NCBI GenBank assembly: GCA_947499725.1
Contig: CANMPK010000002.1
Location: forward strand, 1 to 64,000
From: an uncultured Paracoccaceae bacterium
Lineage (GTDB): Bacteria; Pseudomonadota; Alphaproteobacteria; Rhodobacterales; Rhodobacteraceae
Length of the DNA stretch: 64,000 nucleotides
Reading direction: 5' to 3'
Program-made: the position numbers and the translations under genes
Shown: one piece after another, positions 9,144 through 16,615 of the stretch
Layout: the number at the start of each line of letters is the position of its first letter
Numbering within the stretch: position 1 is the first letter of the stretch
Notes under the pieces: generated by a model
Seen by the model: only the letters and a program-made list of their open reading frames with translations
Database searches by the model: none
Told to the model about the DNA's origin: nothing

Positions 9144-9587
9144 CTAAAGACCCGCGATCCAATCAGCCATGCGTTTTTGAAAATTCGGGATGGCTTTGGG
9201 ATGGGTAAGATAGTCATCCGGCGTCATCATTTTGATCTGCTGCCCCTCATCGCCAAGCTGCATGGGCGCGGCGCGGTCTTCGCTGAGACGCGCGACAAAG
9301 AACCAACGATCATGACCGCGACTGTGATAGGCGCGGGCACAGAGCAGATCGGTGGGTTTAAGCTTTAGGTTCACCTCTTCCATGGTTTCGCGGGCGACGC
9401 TGTCAAAGGGGCTCTCGCTGTTTTCGCGCCCGCCGCCCGGAAGATCCCAGTGGTTTGGCCATGCGATCTTTGGGTTGTCATCGCGCAGCAGCGTGATGAT
9501 ACGGCTGCCGACAAAAACCGTCAGCTTGGCGCCGATAAACTGGATGGAATCGCCGTTTTGAAATGCTAATCTGGAAACCTGTTCCAT
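9144..9587 (-). CDS. Nudix hydrolase
   Basis: This 147-residue protein is a single Nudix domain. The Nudix box runs from 'GGGRENSESPFDSVARETMEEV' and fits Gx5Ex7REUxEExGU except near its end. The preceding 'NHWDLPGG' is typical of MutT-like enzymes acting on a nucleoside diphosphate linked to another group. The start is placed at the ATG at 9587. The frame stays open further, but that would run into dinB on the other strand. The two starts are only 12 bp apart, head to head. The substrate is unknown. Confidence 0.85.
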   Translation of the reverse strand: MEQVSRLAFQNGDSIQFIGAKLTVFVGSRIITLLRDDNPKIAWPNHWDLPGGGRENSESPFDSVARETMEEVNLKLKPTDLLCARAYHSRGHDRWFFVARLSEDRAAPMQLGDEGQQIKMMTPDDYLTHPKAIPNFQKRMADWIAGL

Positions 9588-9599
9588 ACGGATTTTGAA

Positions 9600-10856
9600 A
9601 TGCCTGCTTTGTGTCGCGATTGTTTTACTGAGGTGCATGACACCCGACGCTGCCCGTCTTGTGGCGGGATGCAGATCGTGCGGCATGACGAGCTGTTTGA
9701 TCTTAGCATCGCCCATATGGATTGCGATGCTTTTTACGCGAGTGTGGAAAAACGTGACAATCCGGAGCTGGCCGATAAGCCGGTGATTATTGGTGGTGGG
9801 CACCGCGGCGTTGTGTCGACTGCCTGTTATGTGGCGCGTATTCGTGGCGTGCGCTCTGCCATGCCGATGTTTCAGGCGATGAAGCTGTGCCCTGATGCGG
9901 TGGTGGTGAAGCCGCGCATGGAGGTTTACGCCGAGACCAGCCGGAAGATTCGCGCCTTGATGGACGAGTTGACCCCTTCGGTGGAGCCATTGTCGCTGGA
10001 TGAGGCGTTCATGGATTTAACCGGCACCGAGAAACTGCATGGCGCGCCGCCTGCGGTGATGCTGGCGCGGCTGGTGAAGCGGATGAAGGATGAAATTGGG
10101 GTGACGGGCTCGATTGGGCTGTCGCACAATAAGTTCTTGGCGAAAGTGGCCAGTGATTTGGATAAGCCGCAGGGGTTTGCGGTGATTGGCAAGGCGGAGA
10201 CCGATGATTTTCTGCGCGACAAGCCGGTGCGCCTGATTTGGGGCGTGGGGCCAGCGGCGCAGGAGTCGCTGGATCGTGCGGGGATTCATACGTTTTCGGA
10301 TTTGCTGCGGTGGGATCAGCAAGAGTTGGCGGATCGTTTCGGCAGCATGGGGTTTCGTCTGTGGCATTTGGCGCGGGGGCAAGACAGCCGGAAGATTTCG
10401 GCGCGGGCCCCTGTGAAGAGCATCAGCAAAGAGACCACGTTTTTTGAGGATACCAGCTCGCTGGATGTGCTGGATGGGCATATTTGGCGGCTTAGTGAGC
10501 AGGTGGCGGATCGCGCCAAGGCCAAGAGCAAGGCGGGGCGTGTGGTTGTGTTGAAGCTGAAACGCGCGAATTTCTCGCTGATTTCGCGGCGGGTGAGTCT
10601 GCGGGATGCCACGCAGATGGCCGATACGATTTACGCGACTGCGCGGGGGCTGTTTGATCAGGTGGGCAATGAAGGGCCGTATCGTCTGATTGGTGTGGGG
10701 ATATCGGATATTGTCGACGAGAGCGCGGCGGATTTGAGTGGTGATTTGCTGGACCCGCAGGCCGCGCAGCGGCGGAAGGCAGAACGGGCGACGGATTCCA
10801 TTCGTGCGCGATTTGGCAAGGATGCGATCCAAAAGGGGCGTGGGATCCGGCGGTGA
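9600..10856 (+). CDS. dinB: DNA polymerase IV (DinB) with N-terminal zinc-ribbon-like extension
   Basis: This is a 418-residue Y-family translesion polymerase. The catalytic acidic residues are in 'IAHMDCDAFYASVE' and 'SLDEAFMDLT', followed by a helix-hairpin-helix thumb ('IWGVGPAAQESLDRAGI') and the little-finger domain. The first 25 residues carry CxxC (Cys5, Cys8) and CxxC (Cys18, Cys21), which could bind zinc; E. coli DinB lacks this. The conserved cysteines argue that translation starts at 9600. The promoter must overlap the divergent Nudix gene. Confidence 0.95.
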   Translation: MPALCRDCFTEVHDTRRCPSCGGMQIVRHDELFDLSIAHMDCDAFYASVEKRDNPELADKPVIIGGGHRGVVSTACYVARIRGVRSAMPMFQAMKLCPDAVVVKPRMEVYAETSRKIRALMDELTPSVEPLSLDEAFMDLTGTEKLHGAPPAVMLARLVKRMKDEIGVTGSIGLSHNKFLAKVASDLDKPQGFAVIGKAETDDFLRDKPVRLIWGVGPAAQESLDRAGIHTFSDLLRWDQQELADRFGSMGFRLWHLARGQDSRKISARAPVKSISKETTFFEDTSSLDVLDGHIWRLSEQVADRAKAKSKAGRVVVLKLKRANFSLISRRVSLRDATQMADTIYATARGLFDQVGNEGPYRLIGVGISDIVDESAADLSGDLLDPQAAQRRKAERATDSIRARFGKDAIQKGRGIRR

Positions 10857-10894
10857 GGGCTTGATTGGGGGCGCTGCCCGTCGCAATGGAACAC

Positions 10895-10942
10895 TTGGGG
10901 GCTCTGCCCCCAAACCCCCGAGGTATTTGAACCAAGAAAAAG
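10895..10942. repeat. Dispersed intergenic repeat, copy 1 (forward)
   Basis: An 8-bp hairpin (TTGGGGGC/GCCCCCAA, loop TCT, 10895-10913) is followed by the repeat core AGGTATTTGAACCAAGAA (10921-10938) and AAAAG. The same core occurs at six other intergenic sites in this window. Confidence 0.7.
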
Positions 10943-10960
10943 TAAAACGCGGAATCATTT

Positions 10961-10995
10961 GTGGATAATTTGTATCCATGATAATTTTTATCCAC
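10961..10995. promoter_or_regulatory. Likely operator of the Rrf2 regulator gene
   Basis: A perfect 8-bp inverted repeat, GTGGATAA (10961-10968) and TTATCCAC (10988-10995), encloses two direct copies of the small palindrome GATA-N5-TATC (10964-10976 and 10980-10992). It lies 16 bp before the ATG of the Rrf2-family gene, where an autoregulatory site would be expected. The outer arms also match the DnaA-box consensus, but the overall symmetry fits a dimeric repressor better. Confidence 0.5.
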
Positions 10996-11011
10996 GAATC
11001 AGGAGAGCCAG

Positions 11012-11509
11012 ATGAAACTGAGTGATGGTGTGGAAACAGCGTTGCATTGCACTGCCAGCCTTGCGGGTTTGCCCGAGGGGGCTGTGTTGCCAGCGGCGGC
11101 CATGGCGGCGGGGTTTGAGGTCTCGCCGAGCTATTTGGTGAAACATCTGAAGGCTTTGGTGGCGGATGGCATTCTGATTTCAGAGCCTGGTCCAACGGGG
11201 GGATACCGGTTGGGGCGGGCGGCCAGTGAGATCACGTTTTTGGATATTGTTCTGGCGGTTGAAGGCCCGCAGCATGCGTTTCGGTGTAAGGAAATCCGGC
11301 GCAATGGGCCTTGTCGTTTGGGAGATGATGCCTTTCCGGCCCCTTGTGGGATCAAACTGGCGATGTGGAAGGCTGAAGCCGCGTATCGCGCGGCTTTGGC
11401 GGATGTGACGATCGCCTCGATCGTAGAGGATTTTGTGGAAACCAGTGATCCGCGCGTCGTGCAGCGGAGTGCGGATTACGTGGCAGAGCATACGAGGCGC
11501 AAACCCTAA
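11012..11509 (+). CDS. Rrf2-family transcriptional regulator
   Basis: This 165-residue protein has an N-terminal winged helix ('FEVSPSYLVKHLKALVADGIL', 'GPTGGYRLGR') typical of Rrf2 regulators. Three cysteines follow in 'FRCKEIRRNGPCRLGDDAF' and 'PCGIKL', with spacing C-x8-C-x10-C. In relatives such as NsrR, cysteines in this region hold an Fe-S cluster or sense redox change; the spacing here is different, so the signal is unknown. A palindromic site sits just upstream. The next gene, an AhpD-like protein, starts 24 bp after it and is probably its target. Confidence 0.88.
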   Translation: MKLSDGVETALHCTASLAGLPEGAVLPAAAMAAGFEVSPSYLVKHLKALVADGILISEPGPTGGYRLGRAASEITFLDIVLAVEGPQHAFRCKEIRRNGPCRLGDDAFPAPCGIKLAMWKAEAAYRAALADVTIASIVEDFVETSDPRVVQRSADYVAEHTRRKP

Positions 11510-11533
11510 CCCAACCTGACATTGGAGAGATTC

Positions 11534-11986
11534 ATGCAACCACGCCTAAACTATTGGGACGCGGCCCCTACCCTTGTGCAACATTTCCTGACCCTGAACA
11601 GCGCGATTGAAGGCGCGGGGCTGGAAGCCTCGTTGATTCATTTGGTGAAGCTGCGCGCCTCGCAGATCAATGGCTGCGCTTATTGTATTGATATGCACAG
11701 CAAGGAAGCGCGCAAGGATGGCGAAACGCAGCAGCGGCTGGATTTGCTGCCCGCTTGGAAAGACAGCTTTTTGTATACGCCGCGTGAACGCGCAGCCTTG
11801 GCTTGGGCGGAAGCGGTGACTTTGCTGGGGCGGGATGCGCCGGAAGATGCGCTTTATGCGGCGACGCGGCAGCAGTTTGATGAGGAAGAGATCGTGAAGC
11901 TGACGGCAGTGGTGACCATGATCAACACATGGAACCGCATTTCCATCGCTTTTGGCGCTGTGCATGCGCCGGCAGAAGCAGCTTAA
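11534..11986 (+). CDS. Carboxymuconolactone decarboxylase/AhpD-like family protein
   Basis: This 150-residue protein shows the AhpD-core motif 'INGCAYCIDMHSKEAR', in which the CxxC pair and downstream His form the peroxidase active site of AhpD-type enzymes. The rest ('RERAALAWAEAVTLL', 'VVTMINTWNRISIAF') matches the CMD family helices. The start is ATG 11534; an in-frame TTG at 11522 is less likely. It is co-directional with the Rrf2 regulator gene 24 bp upstream, which suggests a redox or nitrosative-stress unit. True decarboxylase activity is unlikely because of the CxxC. Confidence 0.87.
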   Translation: MQPRLNYWDAAPTLVQHFLTLNSAIEGAGLEASLIHLVKLRASQINGCAYCIDMHSKEARKDGETQQRLDLLPAWKDSFLYTPRERAALAWAEAVTLLGRDAPEDALYAATRQQFDEEEIVKLTAVVTMINTWNRISIAFGAVHAPAEAA

Positions 11987-11992
11987 ACAGAA

Positions 11993-12026
11993 CAGGCGGC
12001 GGGGATTTCCCTGCCGCCTGCCTTTC
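11993..12026. terminator. Hairpin terminator between convergent genes
   Basis: CAGGCGGC (11993-12000) pairs with GCCGCCTG (12013-12020), extended inward by GGG/CCC. CCTTTC follows. It lies between the stop codons of the AhpD-like gene and rpiB. Confidence 0.65.
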
Positions 12027-12035
12027 ATTGAATGA

Positions 12036-12482
12036 TCAGGCGTCGCCTTCGATCATATCCACGCGGGTGGCGTGGCGGCCGCCTTCGAAGTCTGTGCCCA
12101 AGAACGCATCGACGATTTCCAGCGCGAGGCCTTCGCCTGTGACGCGTGCGCCGATGGAGAGCATGTTGGCGTTGTTATGGGCGCGGATCATGCTGGCAGA
12201 GAATGTATCTGTGCAGACACCGCAACGGATGCCCGGCACTTTGTTAGCGGCCATCATGATGCCCTGCCCTGTGCCGCAAAGAATGATGCCCAGATCCGCG
12301 TCGCCTTTGGCCACTGTGTTGGCTGCGGCTGCGCCGTGCTTTGGGTAATGTGTGCTTTCAGGTGTTGTCGGCCCGATATCGGTGACGGTGTAGCCTTTGG
12401 CCTCGATATGTTTTGCGATGGTTTGGCGCAGATCGATGGCGGCGTGATCGCTGGAGAGGACAATGCGTTTAGAAGCAGACAT
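12036..12482 (-). CDS. rpiB: Ribose-5-phosphate isomerase B
   Basis: This 148-residue protein of the RpiB/LacAB family interconverts ribose 5-phosphate and ribulose 5-phosphate in the pentose phosphate pathway. Diagnostic stretches are 'VLSSDHAAIDLRQ' at the N-terminus, 'DLGIILCGTGQGIMMAANK' and 'GIRCGVCTDTFSA'. The start is placed at the second Met of the open frame because the family begins there. It is followed upstream by the N-formylglutamate amidohydrolase gene on the same strand. Confidence 0.94.
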   Translation of the reverse strand: MSASKRIVLSSDHAAIDLRQTIAKHIEAKGYTVTDIGPTTPESTHYPKHGAAAANTVAKGDADLGIILCGTGQGIMMAANKVPGIRCGVCTDTFSASMIRAHNNANMLSIGARVTGEGLALEIVDAFLGTDFEGGRHATRVDMIEGDA

Positions 12483-12581
12483 GGTGCGTTCCCATTTGGT
12501 CAAGAGATATGCGCGCTGATAGGCGCAAAGGGGCCTGCGGGTAAAGGGGGATTGCGTGCGAAGGCCGTGTTTCTGGCTGGG

Positions 12582-13442
12582 TTACTCTGCGGCCAATTGT
12601 TGCGGGGTCTGGCCCATGGCAACGATATTGCCGACCACCTCTTGCAAGCGGCGGCGCATCTCTTGGAAATCGCGGTGCGGGGTGATGCTGGGCTCGTCCA
12701 TATAAAGGGAGCGATCAATCTCGATCTGGAGCGCGTGTTGATTGCGCGAGGGGCGACCATAGTGTTGGGCGATATAGGCGCCTGCAAAGGGGGAGTTGCG
12801 TGAGACGCTAAAGCCAGCGTCGATAAAGGCCGCTTCGACGTGATCGGTGATATCGGCGCGGCAGGCGGCGCCGAAGCGATCGCCTAGAACGATATTGGGG
12901 CGCTGGCCATCGGGGGCGCGCACGGAATCGAGGGCCTCGTGCGGCATGGAGTGGCAATCGATCAGAATCGCCTCGCCGAAGTGTTCGCGCGTGGTGTTCA
13001 GCAGGGTTTGCAGCTTGTCATGATAGGGGCGCCAGTAGGTTTCGATGCGGCGTTGCGCTTCTTTGAGTTGAAGCTTTCCGTGGTAGATGGGCCGCCCGCC
13101 TGCGACGACGCGCGGAATCACACCGAGGCCAGAGGCGACGCGGGGGTTTTTGCCGCTGCCGATGATGCCGGCGATCAAAGCGGGATCAAGTTCTTCGGCG
13201 CTGCGGTTGTAATCCACAAAGGCGCGCGGGGCTGCGCCGCGCAAAAAAGGCGCGCCGAGTTCGGACGCGACATCAAACAGGCGATCCACATAGGCGTCTT
13301 CGCTGCTGCGCAAGGCTTTTGCAGTGAGAATCGTTTGACCCAAGAACCAATCTGGGTAATCACGCCCACTGTGCGGGGACGCGAAAACCACGGATGTGGA
13401 CAGTTCCGTCGGGATATCGACTGTATAGGCGCGCTTTGGCAT
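12582..13442 (-). CDS. N-formylglutamate amidohydrolase family protein
   Basis: This 286-residue protein belongs to the N-formylglutamate amidohydrolase (HutG-like) family. Key segments are 'VVFASPHSGRDYP' with metal-binding His, 'SEDAYVDRLFD', 'HGKLQLKEAQRRIETYWRPYH' and 'LIDCHSMPHEA'. These match the conserved zinc site of the family. No other histidine-degradation gene is nearby, so the substrate may be N-formylglutamate or a related amide. It is transcribed leftwards, away from tRNA-Val. Confidence 0.87.
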   Translation of the reverse strand: MPKRAYTVDIPTELSTSVVFASPHSGRDYPDWFLGQTILTAKALRSSEDAYVDRLFDVASELGAPFLRGAAPRAFVDYNRSAEELDPALIAGIIGSGKNPRVASGLGVIPRVVAGGRPIYHGKLQLKEAQRRIETYWRPYHDKLQTLLNTTREHFGEAILIDCHSMPHEALDSVRAPDGQRPNIVLGDRFGAACRADITDHVEAAFIDAGFSVSRNSPFAGAYIAQHYGRPSRNQHALQIEIDRSLYMDEPSITPHRDFQEMRRRLQEVVGNIVAMGQTPQQLAAE

Positions 13443-13497
13443 TCAGACTCCTGCTTTGATTAAATCATAGACCGAAACATATAATTGTCGAAAGCCC

Positions 13498-13526
13498 TTG
13501 ATCCCCTTTGCGACTCCTTTTATAGA
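13498..13526 (+). promoter_or_regulatory. Promoter of tRNA-Val
   Basis: TTGATC (13498-13503) and TATAGA (13521-13526) are separated by 17 bp. The predicted transcript starts near 13533, about 60 bp before the tRNA. It is one of the best sigma-70-type matches in the window. Confidence 0.6.
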
Positions 13527-13536
13527 CCCCCCACCA

Positions 13537-13560
13537 GCGCGGGTATCCGCGCCCTTTTTT
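13537..13560 (+). terminator. Terminator-like hairpin inside the tRNA-Val leader
   Basis: GCGCGG (13537-13542) and CCGCGC (13547-13552) form a stem with a GTAT loop, followed by CC and six T residues (13555-13560). It begins only a few bases after the predicted transcription start and precedes the tRNA, so it may attenuate transcription. No plus-strand gene lies upstream for it to terminate. Confidence 0.45.
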
Positions 13561-13591
13561 ATTAAAGGGCACTGATCTGCAAAGGTTTCAT

Positions 13592-13666
13592 GGGCGATTA
13601 GCTCAGCGGTAGAGCACTTCGTTGACATCGAAGGGGTCACAAGTTCGATCCTTGTATCGCCCACCA
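13592..13666 (+). tRNA. tRNA-Val (anticodon GAC)
   Basis: The 7-bp acceptor stem GGGCGAT/ATCGCCC, the D-arm GCTCAGCGGTAGAGC, the anticodon loop with GAC, and the T-loop GTTCGATC are all present. The 3' CCA is encoded. The anticodon reads GUC and GUU valine codons. It lies 73 bp before rpmJ on the same strand. Confidence 0.95.
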
Positions 13667-13739
13667 TGAATTCATCGACCCGCCGCATTGGGTTGCCCGT
13701 TAACAGGCGCACGCCGCGCCGCGATATGAGGAGAAGGCT

Positions 13740-13865
13740 ATGAAGGTCAAGAACTCACTCCGCTCGCTCAAGCAGCGTCACCGCGATTGCCGTGTTGTGC
13801 GCCGTAAGGGCCGCGTTTACGTCATCAACAAGACGCAACGCCGTTTTAAAGCACGTCAGGGCTAA
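13740..13865 (+). CDS. rpmJ: 50S ribosomal protein L36
   Basis: This 41-residue, highly basic protein begins '[20 protein letters not shown]' and continues '[21 protein letters not shown]'. That is the longer, zinc-independent form of L36: only one Cys remains of the usual zinc-binding set. A ribosome-binding site (GAGGAGAAGG) lies just upstream, and a strong terminator follows 45 bp after the stop. It may be co-transcribed with tRNA-Val. Confidence 0.95.
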   Translation: MKVKNSLRSLKQRHRDCRVVRRKGRVYVINKTQRRFKARQG

Positions 13866-13910
13866 GCTTCGCTTACCTTTGTCGTTGTCTTAAAGACACG
13901 AGATTAAAAG

Positions 13911-13938
13911 CCGCTCTGTTTCAGAGCGGTTTTTCTTT
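13911..13938 (+). terminator. Intrinsic terminator of rpmJ
   Basis: CCGCTCTG (13911-13918) pairs with CAGAGCGG (13922-13929), followed by TTTTTCTTTT. It ends the tRNA-Val/rpmJ transcript. Confidence 0.9.
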
Positions 13939-14066
13939 TGCCTATTCGTTGGCGATGGTTGGTTGGCACCTCTGTTTTGGTTGTCCTTGGGGTGCAGGAT
14001 GGCAGCCATAGGTTTTGAACCGGTTAAGGCTGGGCCTCACCGGTTCTATTTCCGAGATGCATGGAT

Positions 14067-15050
14067 TTAGGCGCGGCTGAGACCCGTTTGTTCATTCTTG
14101 GCCAGACGGCCTACGAGACGGTTTTGCTGTTTGCGTTCCGGAATTTTGCGGGCAGGCACGTTCATGCCGGATTGCTCGCGCAATTCAGGGAACATCAGCA
14201 GCAATTCTTCGCGGGCCTCGCTGGGCACAGAGCGTAGGGCTTCGGTGCCTGTATAGAGGCTTTCTGTAGCGGCGCCTTCGGCGTAGATGATTTCGTGCTG
14301 ATCAAAGACCAAGTGGTAATAGACCACGCGCGGCAGGGTTGGATCGACATAGATTCCCGGAAGAGCCGTGAGTTTCACCGCAGGCACCAGAACTTCGCTA
14401 TCGCCAAACATACGTTCCACGACGGGGGCGTTCAGCAACATGCGGTGTTGGCGCGAGACGACAAGATCGCGGCGCGGTAGGCCGTTGCCCAAAGCGCCTG
14501 CCACGATGCGCACCGGTTGGAGCTTGTCGTTTTCGCGCATTTCACGCGCGCCAAAGCCAGTGCTCAGCACCATGCGCAAAGTGAGCGGCGCGCCATCTTC
14601 GCCGATGACTTGCATACCGACTTTAAGGTCTTCGACCGGCACCTGTCCGTTTGGCGTTTCAACCAAAGTGCCATGCGTGAGGCATGGTGGCCCGAGATCC
14701 GTGTTTACATTCAGCACGCCCTGCGTGGTGACATAGGTGGAGCTGTTAAAGGTGGCGTCTTGCAGGACACTGCCATCGGTTGGCGTAAATACCTGAATGC
14801 CGCTGGAGAGGTAAAAGGTTGTGCCGGTGACCGTTGTGCGCGTGCCATCTGCATAGGTGACCGAAACGGTATCACCGGGGAAAACACGCGTGACATCGAC
14901 GCCATTCACGGTGTCTCCACCACGGCGATCGATATCGTCGTCGTCGTCACTGTCTACCAGATCATAAACGCGCACTGCCAGGGTGGTGCCGCTTGGCGGG
15001 GGCGCAAATGGGTCCAGAATCCAAAACTGGTCTGTATAGGTGGTCGGCAT
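14067..15050 (-). CDS. Hint (Hedgehog/intein) domain protein
   Basis: This 327-residue protein has a beta-rich, Asp/Thr-rich N-terminal part (1-120) and then a Hint domain. The domain begins 'CLTHGTLVETPNGQVPVEDL' with the nucleophile Cys123 and continues 'VVSRQHRMLL' with its conserved His. There is no intein C-terminal His-Asn splice junction, so splicing is unlikely; cleavage or self-processing as in bacterial BIL/Hint_2 proteins is possible. No signal peptide is seen, but such proteins are often exported by type I secretion. It is a single gene with no partner nearby. Confidence 0.85.
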   Translation of the reverse strand: MPTTYTDQFWILDPFAPPPSGTTLAVRVYDLVDSDDDDDIDRRGGDTVNGVDVTRVFPGDTVSVTYADGTRTTVTGTTFYLSSGIQVFTPTDGSVLQDATFNSSTYVTTQGVLNVNTDLGPPCLTHGTLVETPNGQVPVEDLKVGMQVIGEDGAPLTLRMVLSTGFGAREMRENDKLQPVRIVAGALGNGLPRRDLVVSRQHRMLLNAPVVERMFGDSEVLVPAVKLTALPGIYVDPTLPRVVYYHLVFDQHEIIYAEGAATESLYTGTEALRSVPSEAREELLLMFPELREQSGMNVPARKIPERKQQNRLVGRLAKNEQTGLSRA

Positions 15051-15363
15051 GCCTGCTCCACAGCGTTAACGCTGCTTTTATTTGTATTAAGGCAAGGTTA
15101 AACCGCAAATAAGGCAAAAAAGTGGCAAGGGAATACTCTTTTAAAACAGAGTATTAATCCTGTTTCGCTCTCAATGTGACCCCTGTTTTGCGGCAAATAA
15201 GGCAGCGGCGCCTTATACAAGGCCTAATTCAGCCGCTTTCCTCACAATCACACCCGTTTAAATCTGACGCAGCCGAAACCACAGTGCCTTTGGCTGACAC
15301 GCGAAATTCCGCGCAATATAAGCCCAGTTTGAGAGTTCAGCACACTACATCTAGATTTACTCT
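15051..15363. other. Intergenic region upstream of the Hint gene
   Basis: No gene is seen. The part next to the Hint gene (15051-15150) is A/T-rich and should hold its promoter. On the plus strand TTGAGA (15329-15334), 17 bp and TAGATT (15352-15357) make a plausible promoter for the candidate RNA that follows. Confidence 0.4.
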
Positions 15364-15510
15364 CCTTAATGGGGTATATTGAACCTATCGGAGTTCAAGA
15401 CTCATTTCCTTTTCCAAGACCGGAAATCTCGGCTCGTCTGCCTCAGTAACGTTCCGGGAAAAGTCACTCCCACTCCCTCGCTGTACAGAAATGTCAGCGG
15501 GGGTCTTTTT
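15364..15510 (+). ncRNA. Candidate small RNA ending in an intrinsic terminator
   Basis: A terminator-like hairpin (CCCTCGCTG at 15475-15483, CAGCGGGGG at 15495-15503, with one T-G pair) is followed by TCTTTTT (15504-15510). No coding gene on this strand lies upstream of it. A possible promoter lies at 15329-15357, and a 5' hairpin TTGAAC/GTTCAA (15379-15384, 15393-15398) falls in between. Neighbouring genes on both sides are on the minus strand. I do not recognise a known RNA family. Confidence 0.35.
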
Positions 15511-15537
15511 ATGTCGCGAGATATTTTCTGAGAAAAT

Positions 15538-16395
15538 TTAGGTCAGTGTGGCCAGATGCCTGAGCAGGATTTCACGAAAGGCGACAACGCGCGCGGAAGA
15601 CCAGACATCGCGATGGGCGACCATCCACATATCGGGAATGTCGCGTTGCGGGATCTGAGAGATCGGTTTGAGGCAGTCATAGCGTTCGGCCAAGATCGTT
15701 GGCATACGCAGGATCCCCATGCCAGAGCAGGCGGCGTTGACGAGGGACATCATGTCATCGGTGATCATACGCGCGCGGTGGTTGGGATGTGTCGCTGTTT
15801 TTTCCAAGCTCAGATCTTGGAACGGTTCAAGCACCACCCATTCGATCAGCGCTTGGGGGTCTGTGTTAATTTGATCGACCCATTTTTGGACGCCATAGAC
15901 GGCGTTTTTCTGGGACAACAAGCGCCGCCCAATCAGGCTGTCCCCCGGATCATTGCTGATGCGGATGGCGATATCTGCTTCGCGGCGGTTCAGGTCGAGC
16001 AATTCCAGTGAAGAGCGCACGCGCAGATCGACGTCGGGGTAGGTTTCGATGAACTCTTCAAAGGCAGGCGCCAGCAAGGTGGTGCAGACCAATTGCGGCG
16101 CGGTGACGGTGAGAACGCCGGAGAGGGTTTGGCTGGCCCCTGCCAAACCGCGCATCAGATCGTTTTCTTGGGTTTCCATCGCGGTGGCTTTGCGGGCCAC
16201 TTCGAGCCCTGCATCGGTGGCGTGGTAGCCATCGGCCAGACGTTCAAACAGGCGCAGGCCCAGATCATCTTCGGCGCGTTTCACGCGGCGGGCCACGGTG
16301 GTGTAGCTGACATCAAGCGTATCGGCGGCGTTGGCCAAGGAGCCTTCGCGCACAAGATGCATGACTGTTTTTAGATCGTCCCAATGCACTGGCAT
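15538..16395 (-). CDS. LysR-family transcriptional regulator
   Basis: This 285-residue protein has an N-terminal helix-turn-helix ('GSLANAADTLDVSYTTVARRVKRAEDDLG', split here as residues 16-44) and a LysR substrate-binding domain (about 90-285). Length and layout are standard. Nothing indicates its ligand. The gene it would be expected to control is often divergent; here the divergent neighbour is the WGR-like gene, 220 bp away. Confidence 0.87.
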   Translation of the reverse strand: MPVHWDDLKTVMHLVREGSLANAADTLDVSYTTVARRVKRAEDDLGLRLFERLADGYHATDAGLEVARKATAMETQENDLMRGLAGASQTLSGVLTVTAPQLVCTTLLAPAFEEFIETYPDVDLRVRSSLELLDLNRREADIAIRISNDPGDSLIGRRLLSQKNAVYGVQKWVDQINTDPQALIEWVVLEPFQDLSLEKTATHPNHRARMITDDMMSLVNAACSGMGILRMPTILAERYDCLKPISQIPQRDIPDMWMVAHRDVWSSARVVAFREILLRHLATLT

Positions 16396-16549
16396 TTGCT
16401 CATCCCCTTTTTTGGTCTTGTCGTTAGGTTAAGCCGGTGGTTTCGCCCAATCTATGTAGGAAATGTGACGCATCAAGGGGCGATCGTATTTGCGTGCGTA
16501 ATCCCGCCAACTTCCGTCAGCAGGGGCGCTGAAACAGAAAGATGTCGAG

Positions 16550-16587
16550 GACTCTTGAACTGGCGAGTCGGGCAAGGTAGTTGATTC
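16550..16587. promoter_or_regulatory. Cluster of three GANTC sites upstream of the WGR-like gene
   Basis: GACTC (16550), GAGTC (16565) and GATTC (16583) lie within 38 bp, 29-66 bp before the start of the downstream gene. GANTC is the CcrM methylation target in alphaproteobacteria. Methylation-dependent expression is an inference. Confidence 0.35.
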
Positions 16588-16615
16588 GTCCCTTATGGAG
16601 CGTTAACCTCTACCT

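Noticed and set aside
10017-11195. Open frame on the minus strand, 392 codons
   Set aside because: It is Pro/Arg/His-rich, opposite dinB and the Rrf2 gene, both of which are well supported.
13443-13712. Open frame on the minus strand, 89 codons
   Set aside because: It runs through tRNA-Val and its promoter and has no protein-like pattern of its own beyond chance.
14067-15050. Intein in the Hint-domain protein
   Set aside because: The C-terminal His-Asn splice junction and a following Cys/Ser/Thr extein are missing, and no host protein is interrupted.
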